A stretch of 64,000 nt of DNA from Quillaja saponaria (taxonomy: Eukaryota; Streptophyta; Magnoliopsida; Fabales; Quillajaceae), in NCBI GenBank assembly GCA_029379385.1, contig CM055611.1, forward strand, positions 5,580,001 through 5,644,000. Direction: 5' to 3'. Shown piece by piece: positions 31,510 to 43,501 of this stretch. The position numbers were made by a program, and so were the translations under genes. The notes below the pieces were generated by a model. The model was not told the origin of the DNA. It did not search any database and saw nothing but the letters and a program-made list of their open reading frames with translations. The stretch's first letter is position 1. Each line of letters starts with the position of its first letter.

Positions 31510-34500
31510 ATGTCTACTTGATTAGGAATGTTCTCATTTAAATTTCCTCGTCTTACTAAAGATAACTATGACATTTGGTGTCTTTGTATGAAAGTTTTGC
31601 TTGGTGGACAAGATGCATAGGAGATCGTAGAGAAAGGATATGACCAACCACAAGATGAAGCTGCTTTGTCCGCGGCTCAAAAAGTTGTCTTACAAAAGGC
31701 TAGGAAGAAGGATCAACAAGCTCTCACACTCATCTATCAAGAGCTGGATGAGTCCATGTTTGAGAAAGTGGCATTAGCAACTACTGCCAAGGAAGCTTGG
31801 GAGATTTTGCAAAGCTCTCTCCAAGGAGTTGAAAAAGTGAAGAAGATTCGACTCCAAACATTGAGAGAAGATTTTGAAGCCTTGCACATGAAGGAATCCG
31901 AGTCAATTTCAGGATTATTTTTCAAGAATGCTAGCCACCATCAACCAATTGAAAAGATATGGAGAAAAAATAGAAGATGTTCGTGGAGTGGAGAAAATCC
32001 TTTGCTCTTTGCCACCAAAATTTGATTACATTGTTGTTGCAATCGAAGAATCGAAAGACTTAGAGGATATGTCTATTGAGCAACTCATGGGATCATTACA
32101 AGCTCATGAAGAAAGATTTAAGAGAAGGAAGAGAAGCTGCTTGAACAAGCTCTCCAAGCCAAGGTTTCTTTTAAAGAAAAAGATTATGTACAAGAAAGAA
32201 ACCAAAGAGGTCGTGGTCGTGTTTGTGGAGGAGGAAGAGGAAGAAGAGGATATCATTTTGAGAATAATAATGAAGGAAGAGGCCAACAATCATCAAGAGG
32301 CCATAGAAGAGGAAGAGGAAATTACACAAGACCAAATGAGAAAAGGTATGACGAGAACAATGTTGAATGCTATAATTGTCATAAATTTGGTCATTTTGCT
32401 TTCAAAATGTAGTAATACTAATGTTGTTGAAGAGAATGCTAATCTACTTGAATACAAAGAAGAAGTGGAAGAGTCAACTTTGTTACTAGCATTCAAAGGA
32501 GATGAAAAGGAGGTGATGAAGAGTTCATGGTACCTTGACAATGGTGCAAGCAATCATATGTGTGGGGACAAAAAGAAATTTTTGGAGATTAATGAAAAAG
32601 TGAGTGGATTTGTGACTTTTAGAGACTCTTCCAACATTCTAATCAAAGGAAAAGGTACCATTTTAATTTCTTTGAAAGATGGTGGTCATAAGCTCATTTA
32701 TGATGTTTCTTATGTTCCAAAATTAATAAGTAACATTTTAAGTTTAGGACAACTTTTGGAGAAGAGTTATGAAATCCATATGAAAGATATCCACGATGCT
32801 AATCTTATTGCTAAGGTATCCATGACAAGAAACATGATGTTCATTTTAAATCTCCAAACCGATGGTACCAAATGTTTGAAAATGTGTGTAAAAGATTCAA
32901 CATGGCGTTGGCATATGCAGTTGGGTCATTTGAATTTTGGAGGACTCAAGAATTTGGGAGAGAAAAAGATGGTGTCTAGGTTGCCATTCATTGACCACCC
33001 AAATCAATTGTGTGAAACATGCCTCCTTGGAAAACATGCAAGGAAGAGTTTTCCTAAAGAAGCCACAACAGCAAACGAGCCACTTCAGCTTATTCATACC
33101 AATGTGTGTGGACCAATCAAGCCATGCTCATTTGGTAAAAATCATTATTTTTTTGCTTTTCAGTGATGATTATACTCACAAAACATGGGTTTATTTTTTG
33201 AAGAAAAAATCATAAGGCTTTTGAGGTATTCAAAAAGTTTAAAGCTCTTGTTGAAAAAGAGAGTAGTCATGTAATTAAATCTTTAAGGTCCGATAGATGA
33301 GGCAAATTCACTTTAAATGAATTCAATATTTTTTGTGAAACACAAGGAATTCGTCTTCCTTTAACGGTTCCTCGGACACCACAACAAAATGGTGTAGTAG
33401 AAAGGAAGAATACAACAATTCTTAATATGGCTCGATGTTTGTTGAAATCTAAGAATATGCCTAAAATTCTTTAGGCATAAGCTGTTTCTTGTGCAGTTTA
33501 TTTGTCTAACAGATGTCTAACCAAATGTGTGGATAATCAAATACCTTAAGAAGCTTGGAGTGGAAAAAAAACCAAATGTTTCTCACTTGCGAATTTTTGG
33601 AAGCATTGCCTATGCCTATGTACCAGATCAAGTGAGATCTAAACTTGATGTTCGAAGTGTGAAGTATGTATTTATTGGCTATGATTCAAATTCCAAAAGG
33701 TACAAGCTTTATAACCCAAGGAATAGAAAAATCATAGTTAGTAGAGATGTTGAGTTCAATAAAGATGAAACATGGGATTGGGATGTTCAAGAAGAAGAAA
33801 TTTACAATTTTTTTCCTTACTTTGAAGAAGAACAAGATATAGAAGCACCATTGGAAGCCATTACACTACCTCCACCTCCATCACCAACTCCTTCATCAGA
33901 AAAAAGTTCAAGTGAAAGTTCAAGTCTTCTTGATCTTTATGAAAATACAGAAGTGATAGAAAATGTTAATTTATTTTGTCTTGTTGCAGATAGTGAACCA
34001 TTGTTTTTTGAAGAAGCTGAAAATGACAAGAAGTGGAGACAAGTAATGGATGAGGAGATAAAAGCTATTGAAAAAAATGATACTTGGGAGTGGACAAATC
34101 TTCCAAAAGATCATAAAGCTATTGGTGTGAAATGGGTGTACAAGGCAAAGAAAAATGCAAAAGGAGAAGTTAAGAAGTAAAAAGCGAGGCTTATTGCGAA
34201 ATGCTATGCACAAAAGCAGGGGATCAATTATGAAGAGGTATTTGCTCCTGTTGCTCGCTTAGAAACAATCTGATTATTAATCTCCTTTGCAGACCATAAG
34301 CATTGGAAGATTTATCAATTGGATGTAAAATCTGCTTTCCTCCATGGTTTTCTTGAATAAGAGGTTTATGTTGAGCAACCTAAGGGTTATATAATTGAAG
34401 GGCAAGAAGACAAAGTTTTGAAACTAAAAAAGACTTTATATGGCCTAAAACAAGCACCAAAGACGTGGAATAATCAAATTGACAAGTATTTTCAAGAAAA

Positions 34501-35528
34501 TGGGTTTGTTAGATGTCCACATGAATATGCACTTTATGTGAAAACACATGAAAATGGTAATATTTTATTTGTTTGCCTTTATGTGGATGATCTAATTTTT
34601 ACAGTAAATAATCTAATCATGTTTGAAGATTTCAAGAAGGCAAGGACTTGTGAATTTGAGATGATTGACATGGGGCTAATTTCTTACTACTGGGGCTTTG
34701 AAGTGAAGCAAAGTGATGGTGGAATTTTTATTTCACAAGAAGGCTATGCAAAAGATGTTCTTAAGAATTTTCAAATACTTGATAGCAACTCTGTTAATAC
34801 ACCCATGGAATGTGGAGTGAAGTTGTCGAAGCATTATGTTGGAGAGAAGGTAGATCCCACATTATTTAAAAGTCTTGTTGGAAGTTTAAGATATTTGACT
34901 TGTACAAGGCCAGACATTCTTTATGTTGTTGGAGTAGTAAGTCGTTACATGGAATATCCTACTTCTACTCACATGAAAACAGCTAAAAGAATTCTTCGCT
35001 ACCTAAGAGGTACACTTGACTATGACCTATTTTATTCTTCTTCACATATTATTGATCTTGTGGGATACTATGATAGTGATTTTGCCAGAGATTTGGACGA
35101 TAGAAAAGGAATCATAGGTTTTGTATTTTTCATGGGAAATAATGTAATTTCTTAGGTTTCAAAAGAAGCAGCCAATTGTTACTCTTTCAACTTGTGAGGT
35201 TGAATATGTTGCTCCTACCTTTTGTACTTTTCATGCCATTTAGTTAAGAAGATTGTTGAAGGAGTTACAAGAGCCACAAAAAGAACCAACCCAAATTTTT
35301 GTTGACAACAAGTTTGCACTAGCGTTGGCAAAGAACCTCGTCTTCCATGATAGAAGCAAGCATATAGACACAAGGTATCATTTCATCCGTGAGTGTATTG
35401 CCAAGAAAGAAGTGGAAGTCAAATTTGTGAAGTCTCTTGATCAAGTTGCTGATATTTTCACAAAACCACTTAAATTTGAAGTCTTTCAAGGATTGAGAGA
35501 ATTGCTTGTAGTTAGAAAGGAAAATTAA
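31510..35528 (+). pseudogene. Copia gag-pol polyprotein, damaged
   Basis: Domains in order: gag (NYDIWCLCMKVLL...[13 protein letters not shown]), CCHC knuckle (CYNCHKFGHFAFKC, in another frame near 32370), aspartic protease (WYLDNGASNHM, 32530), GAG-pre-integrase (WHMQLGHLNFGGL), integrase (CETCLLGKHARKSF; later PRTPQQNGVVERKN), RT (IGVKWVYKAK, YQLDVKSAFLHG, catalytic YVDD near 34583) and RNase H (FVDNKFALALAKN, KHIDTRYHFIRE). Long frames survive (31928-33166, 33527-34180, 34418-35155, 35253-35528), but frameshifts near 31930, 32120 and 33160 and several in-frame stops break it. Overall resemblance is to plant Tnt1-type Copia polyproteins. Confidence 0.93.
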
Positions 35529-35541
35529 GTTTAAGCAGATG

Positions 35542-35944
35542 TGTTGAAAATAATAAACTTTATTTTCCTATGATAAATTGTTAGTGAAAGTTATAAAGGT
35601 GTGAGTTATTTTGATGTAATGGGTTTTAAGAGGTAATTAATTTCTTATAATGGGTGGCTATAAATTATTGTGTGTTAGTAGAATTTTTTTTTTTTTTTTT
35701 TGGTTGTTAATGTGTAATAAAATTGTAGTAATGGGTTGGAGCCCTTAATGTCTAGGGTAATCGATGTTAAAGTCATATTAGTGCACATTTAGTTGTGTGA
35801 CTTTAGAGTTACTATTATGAGTCTTACAAATACCTATTGTATGTTTTCAATTTGATATCAAGCAAAAGTTGAAGTTGTCTTTTGAGTATTCAAATTTGTT
35901 CATCCTCTTCAATTTATGTATTGTGCTCACCACATTTCTATCAT
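35542..35944 (+). repeat. Copia 3' LTR
   Basis: Same ends as the 5' LTR, with a shorter T run. Preceded by the weak purine tract AAGCAGATG. Confidence 0.95.
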
Positions 35945-38900
35945 GTATTATCCAAAGTCCTAATTTGCCAAGTTAGATCCTAAAGGCAGTGTATGCCAAT
36001 CTTCAAGATGATTTGAGAAGACAGCTTTGGAAGGCGATTGAGATTTTTGCAAGGAATATTACACATCCCTGGTGTATTGTTAGGGGATTTTAATGAAATT
36101 ACTTACATGGATGAGAAAAAAGGTGGAGCTCTAGTTAATGTTACAAAATGCAATTCTTTTAGCTCTTGGTAAAAGATTGTAAGCTTGATCTAGGGGCTAA
36201 CGATCCTAGGTTCACTTGGAAGGGAGTTATCAAGAATGGGTATGATAGAGTCTTCAAAAGGTTGGACAGGGCTCTTGCTAAAGAAGATTGGATTTGCCTT
36301 TATAAAGAGGCATTGGTTAAAGTTCTCCTGCGCACCAAATCTGATCATAACCCCCTTTTAGTGGCAACTGAAGGTATTCCTAGTAGTTAAGTCAACTGGC
36401 CTTTTTGTTTTGAAGCAGCGTGGCTAACTCACTCTGAGTTTCGTAATGAGGTGTTTAGTGGATTAGGTGAAGATGGTTAATGTGCATGAGAACCTAGTTA
36501 ACCTTACTAAACATCTCAAATGGTGGAACCAATAGGTGTTTAGGAATATTTTCAAGAGAAAGAAACAAGTTATTGCTCGTCTTCTTAGCATTCAACGGGC
36601 GTTAGAAGTTAAACCTTCTCTTTTCCTTGAATAGATTGAGCAAGATGTTCGTAAGGATCTTCTTGAAGATGTTCACCAAGAGGAAATTTTATGGTACCAA
36701 AAAGCCCGGAGTAAGTGGTTGAATTTTGGTGATAATAAGAATTCAAAATTTTTCCATACCTCTACAATTATTCGTAGGAAAGGAATTAATTGTTTCTTTG
36801 AAGAACGATCAAGGGCAATGGGTGGGGGATGTTGTATTGTTAAAAAATATAGCAATTGAATTACTTATCTTCCTTGTCTCATGAGGATAATAATTCTAGA
36901 CCTGCACTCTTAACTTCTACCACTTTTCCTAGCCATTGATGATTGTGAAGAAAGTCTTCTCACCAATCCTGGTTTCTTTGGAGGAAGTTAGGACAACTTT
37001 GTTCATTATGAAGCCTTACAAGGCTCGTGGGGTTAACGGGTATCAAGCAATTTTTTTCTAAAGCTAGTGGGTCTTTCTTTGTGGAGCTTATCAAAGAAGT
37101 GATTAATGGGCAGGAGGTATTAGTAAATTTAATGATATCCTTATTACTTTAATTCCTAAAATTGATAGGCCGATTATGCTTAGCCATTTTCGTCCCATAA
37201 GTTTGTGTAATGTAGTTTACAAACTTATTCCTAAGATAATTGTCCTTCGGCTAAAACATCTTATGAATAGCTAGTTGCTCCAAACCAAGCTAGTTTTATA
37301 CCAGGCAGGCACATACAAGACAACATTATTACTCCCCAAGAGATTTTACATTCTGTTTGAAAAATGAGAGGAAGGAAAAAGTTCGTGATTATTAAAGTTG
37401 ACCTAGAGTAAGCATAATGATAAATTGAGTTAGAGCTTTATTCAAGATACTCTTGTCTTAGCTGGTTTTAATGATCGAGCAGTTCAGGTGATTATGAGCT
37501 ATGTTTCCTCCACTTCCTTTAAAATCATTTTGGAATGGAGGAATTACTGATCAATTTAAAGCTTTACGAGGTATTCGTCTCTTTGTCCCCCTACATCTTC
37601 GTAATTTGTATAGAGCATCTAGGACATATCATTACAGGTTAGGTTACTCAAGGGGTAAGGAAGCCTTTTCATTTTGGTAAAGATGGTCCTACTATCTCTT
37701 ATTTAATGTTTGCTAATGATCTCTTGCTTTTTTCCAGAAGCTTCAATTGAGCAAGCCAAAGTTGTCCATAACACCCTGGCTGAGTTTGAAGCTTCTTTGG
37801 GTCAAAAGGTGAGCTTGGATAAAACTCGTTATTCTTGCTCTAAAAATGTTACCAAACAACTTTGGAAAAACATAGAAAACACCACGGGTTACGAACATTG
37901 CTCGGATTTTAGGCATTATTTAGGTGTGCCCCTAACTCATGGTCGGTCTACTAGAAGCACTTATAAACATATTGTAGACAAAGTCAAGCAAAGAATTGCT
38001 AGTTAGAAACTGCGGACTTTATCTCTAGCAGGGATGGCCACTTTGGTGCAGTCCGTAACTCAAATGATCTCATCGCATACGATGCTCTCTACTCAACTAC
38101 CTTTATCCATTTGTGATGATCTTAATCGTCTCAACAGTAGCTTCTTGTGGAGGGAGGATGAAGGAAATAGGAAAATCCTCACTATTGCTTGGGGGACTTT
38201 GACTCAAACAAAAACCTATAGAGGGCTTGGATTGAAAGATATGAGAGTTGTAAACAAGGTCTTGCTAATGAAGATTGCTTGAAATATTATTTCAGGAAAT
38301 GATAGTCTTTGGTGCCAAGTGCTTAAAGCTAAATATTTACATAATCAAGATATGTTTGGCCCGTTATATGTAAAAGGTGCTGATTCTCAATTTTGGAAGG
38401 CTATTTGTGGAATATGGATTGAAGTTCTTGGTGGTATTCAATGGTCTTTAGGGTGATGGTGCTTTGGTGAAGTTTTGGATCGATCCTTAGGTTCCCGAGG
38501 AAGGTCCTCTCTTAGGGGTGTGCTCTTTCTCCCATTCTTGAGGAGGACCATTTTGTTGTAGTTGAGGACTTTGTAAATAGTCAAGGTGAATGGGACTTGG
38601 ATCTTATTAAACGACTACTCCCATCTCACATTTGCCATAAAATTGACTCCATTTTACCTCCAAGTCTAGAGAGGGGGTGTGATATGGTTGCCTGGGGTAA
38701 TTATGCTAATGGGCTATTCTCGCTGAAGGACGCTTACAACTTTACGGAGCAAGATAATTGGGGTACAAGTGATCCTATATGGAAGATAATTTGAAGGTGA
38801 GAGGGGTTGCAGAGACTTAAATTCTTTATCTGGCAAGTCACTCATAACAAACTCAAGACAAAGAGTCTATTGGAAGAAAGAGGTATAAGTAATATGACAG

Positions 38901-39717
38901 TTTATGACGCTTGCTTGGAATCTGCAGAAACAGTCTTTCATACTCTTAGTGATTACAGAATTGTTAAAAGTGTGTGAGGTGGTTTGGAAGTTCAAAAACT
39001 TCAGTTTTATGAGTGTAACCTGAGGCTGGATATATCACAATGTTAGTAATAATATGGTGGTATTTGGACATTGCTGGAGCAATATCTTTATAGTAACCTG
39101 CTGGTTACTAGTGGCTTTGGTATAACAAAGCACTCTTTGAGGACGCAGCCAATAATCTTGATCTGTAATTACTTGATGGAGTTACAGTATGCATGTAGTG
39201 TAGGTGTGATTTGCCATGGCACTAGTCATAAATCGTTGTTATCTATTCAGTGGATGCCTCCTCCCTTAGTTTGGATAAAACTGAACACAGACGGTGCCTT
39301 GAAGGGGAACCTGGGCAAGGCAAGGGTTGCTGGGCTATTTCGTTAGCAGAGGGCATTTGGCAAGGTGGCTTCGGTCGAAAGGTTGGATGGTGCTCTTCAT
39401 TTATGGCTGAATTGTGGGCACTTTACTTAGGCTTGAAGAAGGCCTGGTCGAAGGGATATAAGCACGTGTTGGTTGAAGTTGACTCAAAGGCAATAGTGGA
39501 CATGTGTTGTTAGGATTCCAAAAAGCTCAATTCCAATAGAGATTTTATTGTGGAAATTCAGTCTTGGTTGAAGAAGAACTGGGAGATTCAAGTTAGACAC
39601 ACATATAGTTATAGAGAAGGAAACCAATAGTGCAGACAAACTTGCAGACTTGGTTATGGATAGTGAAGACATGGAGATACTGTGGAACGATCCCCCTCCT
39701 AGTTTGCAATTATATTG

Positions 39718-40026
39718 TGTTAATACACAAATATTAACTTAAGTCCAATAAGCCCAGGCCCACCAAAGGCCCTACAAATACAAGCTCTCACATTCTCAAA
39801 AAATGTCCATCTCTCTACACTTTATAGCTCTCCCCTTATCTTTCTAGATACTGACTTAAGCTTCGAAGTGCTGACAGGTCTCCAGGATGCCCCTGCAGGT
39901 CTCCAGCTTGGACAAGTGGAAGGCATTGAGGAGACCACCTCGCCAGGTCTCCAACTCAAACAAGTAGGAGGCATTGAGGAGACCACCTCACCAAGTCTCC
40001 AGCTCGGACAAAATCCGACATTAACA
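39718..40026 (+). repeat. LARD-like element 5' LTR, with 48-bp internal repeats
   Basis: Inside the LTR, units starting CAGGTCTCCA occur at 39896, 39944 and 39992 (period 48, third unit partial). The transcribed-region boundary cannot be placed by eye. Confidence 0.88.
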
Positions 40027-40044
40027 TTGGCGCTGTCTGTGGGA
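40027..40044 (+). other. Primer binding site of the LARD-like element
   Basis: TTGGCGCTGTCTGTGGGA directly follows the LTR and resembles the TGGCGCC-type sites of many plant Gypsy elements, one base off. Confidence 0.75.
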
Positions 40045-40340
40045 AATTCATATGATTTGAATTTCCTAACCTCCACGCAGCTCTCCAGGTCTCCATCTCG
40101 CCAAATCAATGTACCAAGTTTCCTAGTCTTTGCTCCATGAACAACCTTCACAAAATATTTAGCCAGCACAATAAAACTGACCTTCATTATTGGAGCACCT
40201 ATTCTTCACCACTTTAATTCTCACACCTAAGCACTCAAACACTTCATCTCACACAGCTCACCACCTCTCCAAGATACAATAGGAAAGCCTTGTTTCTCAA
40301 GCAAAACAGAGAGCACCCAAGCCCCTTTTGGCAGTTGCTC

Positions 40341-40895
40341 TTCCAATCAATTTTCAGGCCAATTCTGGCGACCTGAGAACCCAAGCGACCACCTTAATTG
40401 TAAGGGCCAACCTTCCCGGGTCTCCAGGTCAAAACGGCCACCTCGACAGAGTTTACACGCGCCCCCACGCGCTGCCTCAAGCAGCGGCACTCCAACCAGT
40501 TCGCCAGTTTTGGTGCATGGCGAGCTGCTGTTCAGGTTCATTTTCAGGCCAATTCGAGCGACCTGAGAACCCAGGTGACCATCCTAATTGTAGGGGCCGA
40601 CCTCCTGGGTCTCGAGGTCTAAACCGCCACCTCGCCGGAGGTTACATGCGCTGCCTCAAGCGGCGGCACTCCAACATGTAGCCAGATATGGTGCATGGCG
40701 AGCTGTTGTTCCAGTCCATTTTCAGGCCAATTTCGGCGACCTGGGAACCCGGGAGACAACCCTCAATGTTGGCGCCGACCTCCCGGGTCTCCAGGTCGAA
40801 ACCGTCACCTCGTTGGAGGTTACACGCGCCCCCACGCATGTCCTCAAGTAGCGGCACTCTGCCAGATTTGTGAATGTGCAGGCAGCTCCCAACTC
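40341..40895. repeat. Internal array 1: three units of ~180-190 bp
   Basis: TTTTCAGGCCAATT recurs at 40351, 40541 and 40719. Each unit also holds CGACCTGRGAACCC, a GGTCTCCAGGTC-like string and a CACGCG/CTCAAG-GCGGCACTC segment. GC-rich and open in several frames by composition only. Confidence 0.9.
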
Positions 40896-40989
40896 GGCCC
40901 ACCAAGAGTCCAACCCAATAAAAGTGCAGATCTCCAACTCGAGCTGACAAACAAAGCCCTACCATGTCGGCCCAAATCCAAACACAACC

Positions 40990-41810
40990 CAGGTTATCTA
41001 TTTTGCTATATGGTCCCTATACTTCATATATATTATGGTAATGACCTATATAGTTTACATATTTACACAATTAGGTTCAAAACTTTAAATAATTATAATT
41101 TTGACCAGTTAATTTAACTATATTTCACATTCAGGCCAAATATATTTTTAATTACATAAATGGCCCAAATTTTCACAAATTCACATAATTATCACATATA
41201 TTTTCATACTTATCAAATATGCCCCTATCATTTATATTATTTTCCTAAATGATTCGAACTAATTGTACAATAGTCCACAGGCTTTTATATTATCATATAA
41301 TTGACCGAAATAATTCTAGAAAATTACATATAAGCCCTAAAATTCTTTAAATGGCCTAAAAACTTTATAAATTTTACACAAATTGCTTGCAAACTTCTAT
41401 GTTCTTATAAAAACTCTTGTCAATTTTATATCTTCATCCAAATCTGCTAGAATCGAATGCTCAGCTTAATTTATGTCTGCTTAATTGTTGGATTACATGT
41501 TCATCAACAACAAAAATATTTCAAGTCTTGAAAATATTATAAGGCCGGGTCGCCTAAAAACATCATAATTATAAGGCCATCACAAAGATGATTCGATCAC
41601 TCATTAAACAAAATAATTGACATCTTAGGCATAGTAGACCAGTAATTCACCTCGTCGGATCAAAATGATAATTGCAATACAACTATATCTTTGACATATT
41701 ATTGTATATTTATTCAGAAAGCATGTTATTACATGTTCACCATTCATATATGGCTAATGAATTTTCTGTTGAGATCGGTTCGTTTGGCCATAGTTGCAAG
41801 AAATTTCTGT
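40990..41810. other. AT-rich centre of the LARD-like element
   Basis: No gene. The part ending AATGAATTTTCTGTTGAGAT (near 41760-41810) is echoed at 42880-42930 (AAATTTTCTTTTGAGATTGA), so both sides of array 2 are related. Confidence 0.65.
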
Positions 41811-41860
41811 AGGTGAAGTTGAAAGGGAGAGGCATAACCCCCCAAAACAATTCAAACAGA

Positions 41861-42780
41861 AGATCTCCAAAACCTAGGTCGGAAATGGTTGAGATTCACC
41901 TGGTCGATCTAACGGCCCTGACAGGGAACTTCAACCTCCCCGGTGCTCGCGGTCCAAGCAAGCGAGGCCGCCAGGTTTTCATCCTGCGGTCCGAACCTCC
42001 GCCGAGTTCACAGAAGATCTCCAAAACCCAGGTCGGAAACGATTGAGATTCACCTGGTCGATCCAACAACCCTTACAGGGAACTCAACCTCCCCGGTGCT
42101 CACGGTCCAGGCAAGCGAGGCTGCCAGGTTTCCATCCTGCAGTCCCAGCCTCCGTTGAGTTGACAGAAGATCTCCAAAACCCAGGTCGGAAACTGTTGAG
42201 GTTCACCTGGTCGATCCAATAGCCCTGAAAGGGAACCCAACCTCCCCGGTGCTCGCGGTCCAAGCAAGCGAGGCCGCCAGGTTTCCATCCTGCGGTCCGA
42301 GCCTCAGCCGAGTTCACAAAAGATCTCCAAAACCAGGGTCGAAAACGGTTGAGATTCACCTGGTCGATCCAACGGCCCTGACAGGGAATCCAACCTCCCT
42401 GGTGCTCGCGATCCAGGCAAGCGAGGCCGCCAGGTTTATCCTGCGGTCCGAGCCTCCGCTAAGTTCACAGAAGATCTCCAGAACCCTGGGTCGAAAATTA
42501 TTGAGGTTCACCTGGTCGATCCAACGGCCTTGACAGGGAACTCAACCTCCCCGGTGCTCGCGGTCCAGGCAAGCGAGGCCTACTAGGTTTCCATCCTGCA
42601 GTTCGAGCCTCCGCTGAGTTCACAGAAGATCTCCAAACCCGGGTCGAAAATAGTTGAGGTTCACCTGGTTGATCCAATGGCCCTGACAAGGAACTCGACC
42701 TCCCCGGTGCTCGTGGTCCAGGGAAGCGAGGCCGCTAGGTTTCCATCCTGCAGTCCGAGCCTCCGCCGAGTTCGCCCGCA
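41861..42780. repeat. Internal array 2: six units of ~153 bp
   Basis: AGATCTCCA recurs at 41861, 42015, 42168, 42321, 42472 and 42627 (spacings 154, 153, 153, 151, 155). Each unit carries TTCACCTGGTCGATC, a CTCCCCGGTGCTC block, CAAGCGAGGC and TCCATCCTGC. Units differ at a few percent to about ten percent of sites by eye. Confidence 0.95.
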
Positions 42781-43099
42781 AAAGGTCTTGCACTCAAATA
42801 TTTAACTTTCCAAAGGTGGACTCTAGTACTACATGATTTTTTAATCGTAAAGCATATTGTTTTACCCTTATATGTGCCTAACAAATTTTCTTTTGAGATT
42901 GATTGTTTAACTGTGGTTGCAGGGAAATTTCACAGCCCTAAGACAAAGGAAGTTAGAGCTACGAACTCACCCCAACGTTGCAAGGCTTGGAGCCAAAAGC
43001 TCATCCGCTAAGAAAAAGCTTAATTAACACTGGTTTTGCCCTTAGTTGACTTCAAGTCCGAGTCACTTCATTCCTCGAACTTGTTTTTGGGGGGACTTG

Positions 43100-43383
43100 T
43101 GTTAATACAAATATTAACTTAAGTCCAATAAGCCCAAGGCCCACCAAATACAAGCTCTCACATTCTCAAAAAAGGTTCATCTCTCTACACTCTATATCTC
43201 TCCCCTTATCTCTCTAGATACTGACTTGAGCTTCGGAGTGTTGACATGTCTCCAGGACCATCCCTGCAAGTCTCCAGCTCGGACAAGTGGGAGGCATTGA
43301 GGAGACCACCTCGCCAGGTCTCCAACTCGGACACATTGAGGAAACCACCAAGTCTCCAGCTCGGACAAAATCCGACATTAACA
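43100..43383 (+). repeat. LARD-like element 3' LTR
   Basis: Matches 39718-40026; shorter through small deletions, including 14 bases lost from the second 48-bp unit (units at 43267, 43315, 43349). Confidence 0.88.
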
Positions 43384-43501
43384 ATTTGCTTTCTGATAGC
43401 TTTGTGTTGGCTGGGACTGTGTGGTTCCTATGCCCAGTAGTTAGTGTTTTTGTATATCCTCTTTTTCTACCCAAAAAAAAAAAAAAAAACTTATATTATC
43501 T

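Larger units (their letters stand above)
31059..35944 (+). mobile_element. Copia LTR retrotransposon, complete structure
   Basis: Two LTRs (31059-31465 and 35542-35944), a Met-tRNA-type primer binding site and a complete but damaged gag-pol lie between perfect 5-bp target duplications TGTAT (31054-31058 and 35945-35949). It interrupts the endonuclease domain of the second LINE. By eye the LTRs differ at roughly 17-19 sites outside the T-run, so it is not recent. Confidence 0.96.
30781..39715 (+). pseudogene. LINE ORF2 remnant (APE endonuclease, RT, zf-RVT, RNase H), twice interrupted
   Basis: Endonuclease pieces flank the Copia: IFIILEPQISG before it, then LGANDPRFTWKG, RVFKRLDRAL and RTKSDHNPLL after it (36166-36390), the last being the SDH motif of APE endonucleases. 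The RT follows: LITLIPKIDRP, FRPISLCNVVYKLIPK (37130-37240) and a degraded catalytic loop with LMFANDLLLF (near 37703). DFRHYLGVPLTHGR (37905) and SSFLWRED (38140) are typical of the region after the RT. RNase H codons (LVWIKLNTDGALKGN, 39268) end near 39710. Many stops. Confidence 0.87.
39718..43383 (+). mobile_element. Non-coding LTR retrotransposon (LARD-like) with internal tandem arrays
   Basis: Two LTRs (39718-40026 and 43100-43383) share perfect TGTTAA...TTAACA ends. A primer binding site TTGGCGCTGTCTGTGGGA follows the first LTR and a G-rich polypurine tract (TTTTTGGGGGGA, near 43085-43095) precedes the second. Flanks TATTG and ATTTG are a decayed 5-bp duplication, and joining the flanks restores the LINE reading QLYLLSDSF. 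The 3.1-kb interior has no gag, protease, RT or integrase; it consists of two GC-rich tandem arrays around an AT-rich middle. It must have moved using proteins of another element. Confidence 0.88.
29488..43489 (+). mobile_element. Second L1-type LINE, 14 kb including nested Copia and LTR elements
   Basis: TTGTATTATCT (29477-29487) and TTATATTATCT (43491-43501) flank the element, a target duplication with one mismatch. A poly(A) of 17 (43473-43489) ends it. It carries ORF1 (DUF4283 + CCHC) and ORF2 (endonuclease, RT, RNase H) and so is close to full length. It was later split by a Copia (31059-35944) and a non-coding LTR element (39718-43383); the LINE proper is about 5.4 kb. Confidence 0.87.

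Noticed and set aside
32104..32289. Ser-rich minus-strand frame in the Copia gag
   Set aside because: Antisense of the GA-rich gag zinc-knuckle linker; not a gene.
40328..42780. Many GC-rich open frames on both strands in the LARD-like interior
   Set aside because: They are open because of tandem repeats and composition; the same words appear in several frames and none matches a protein family.
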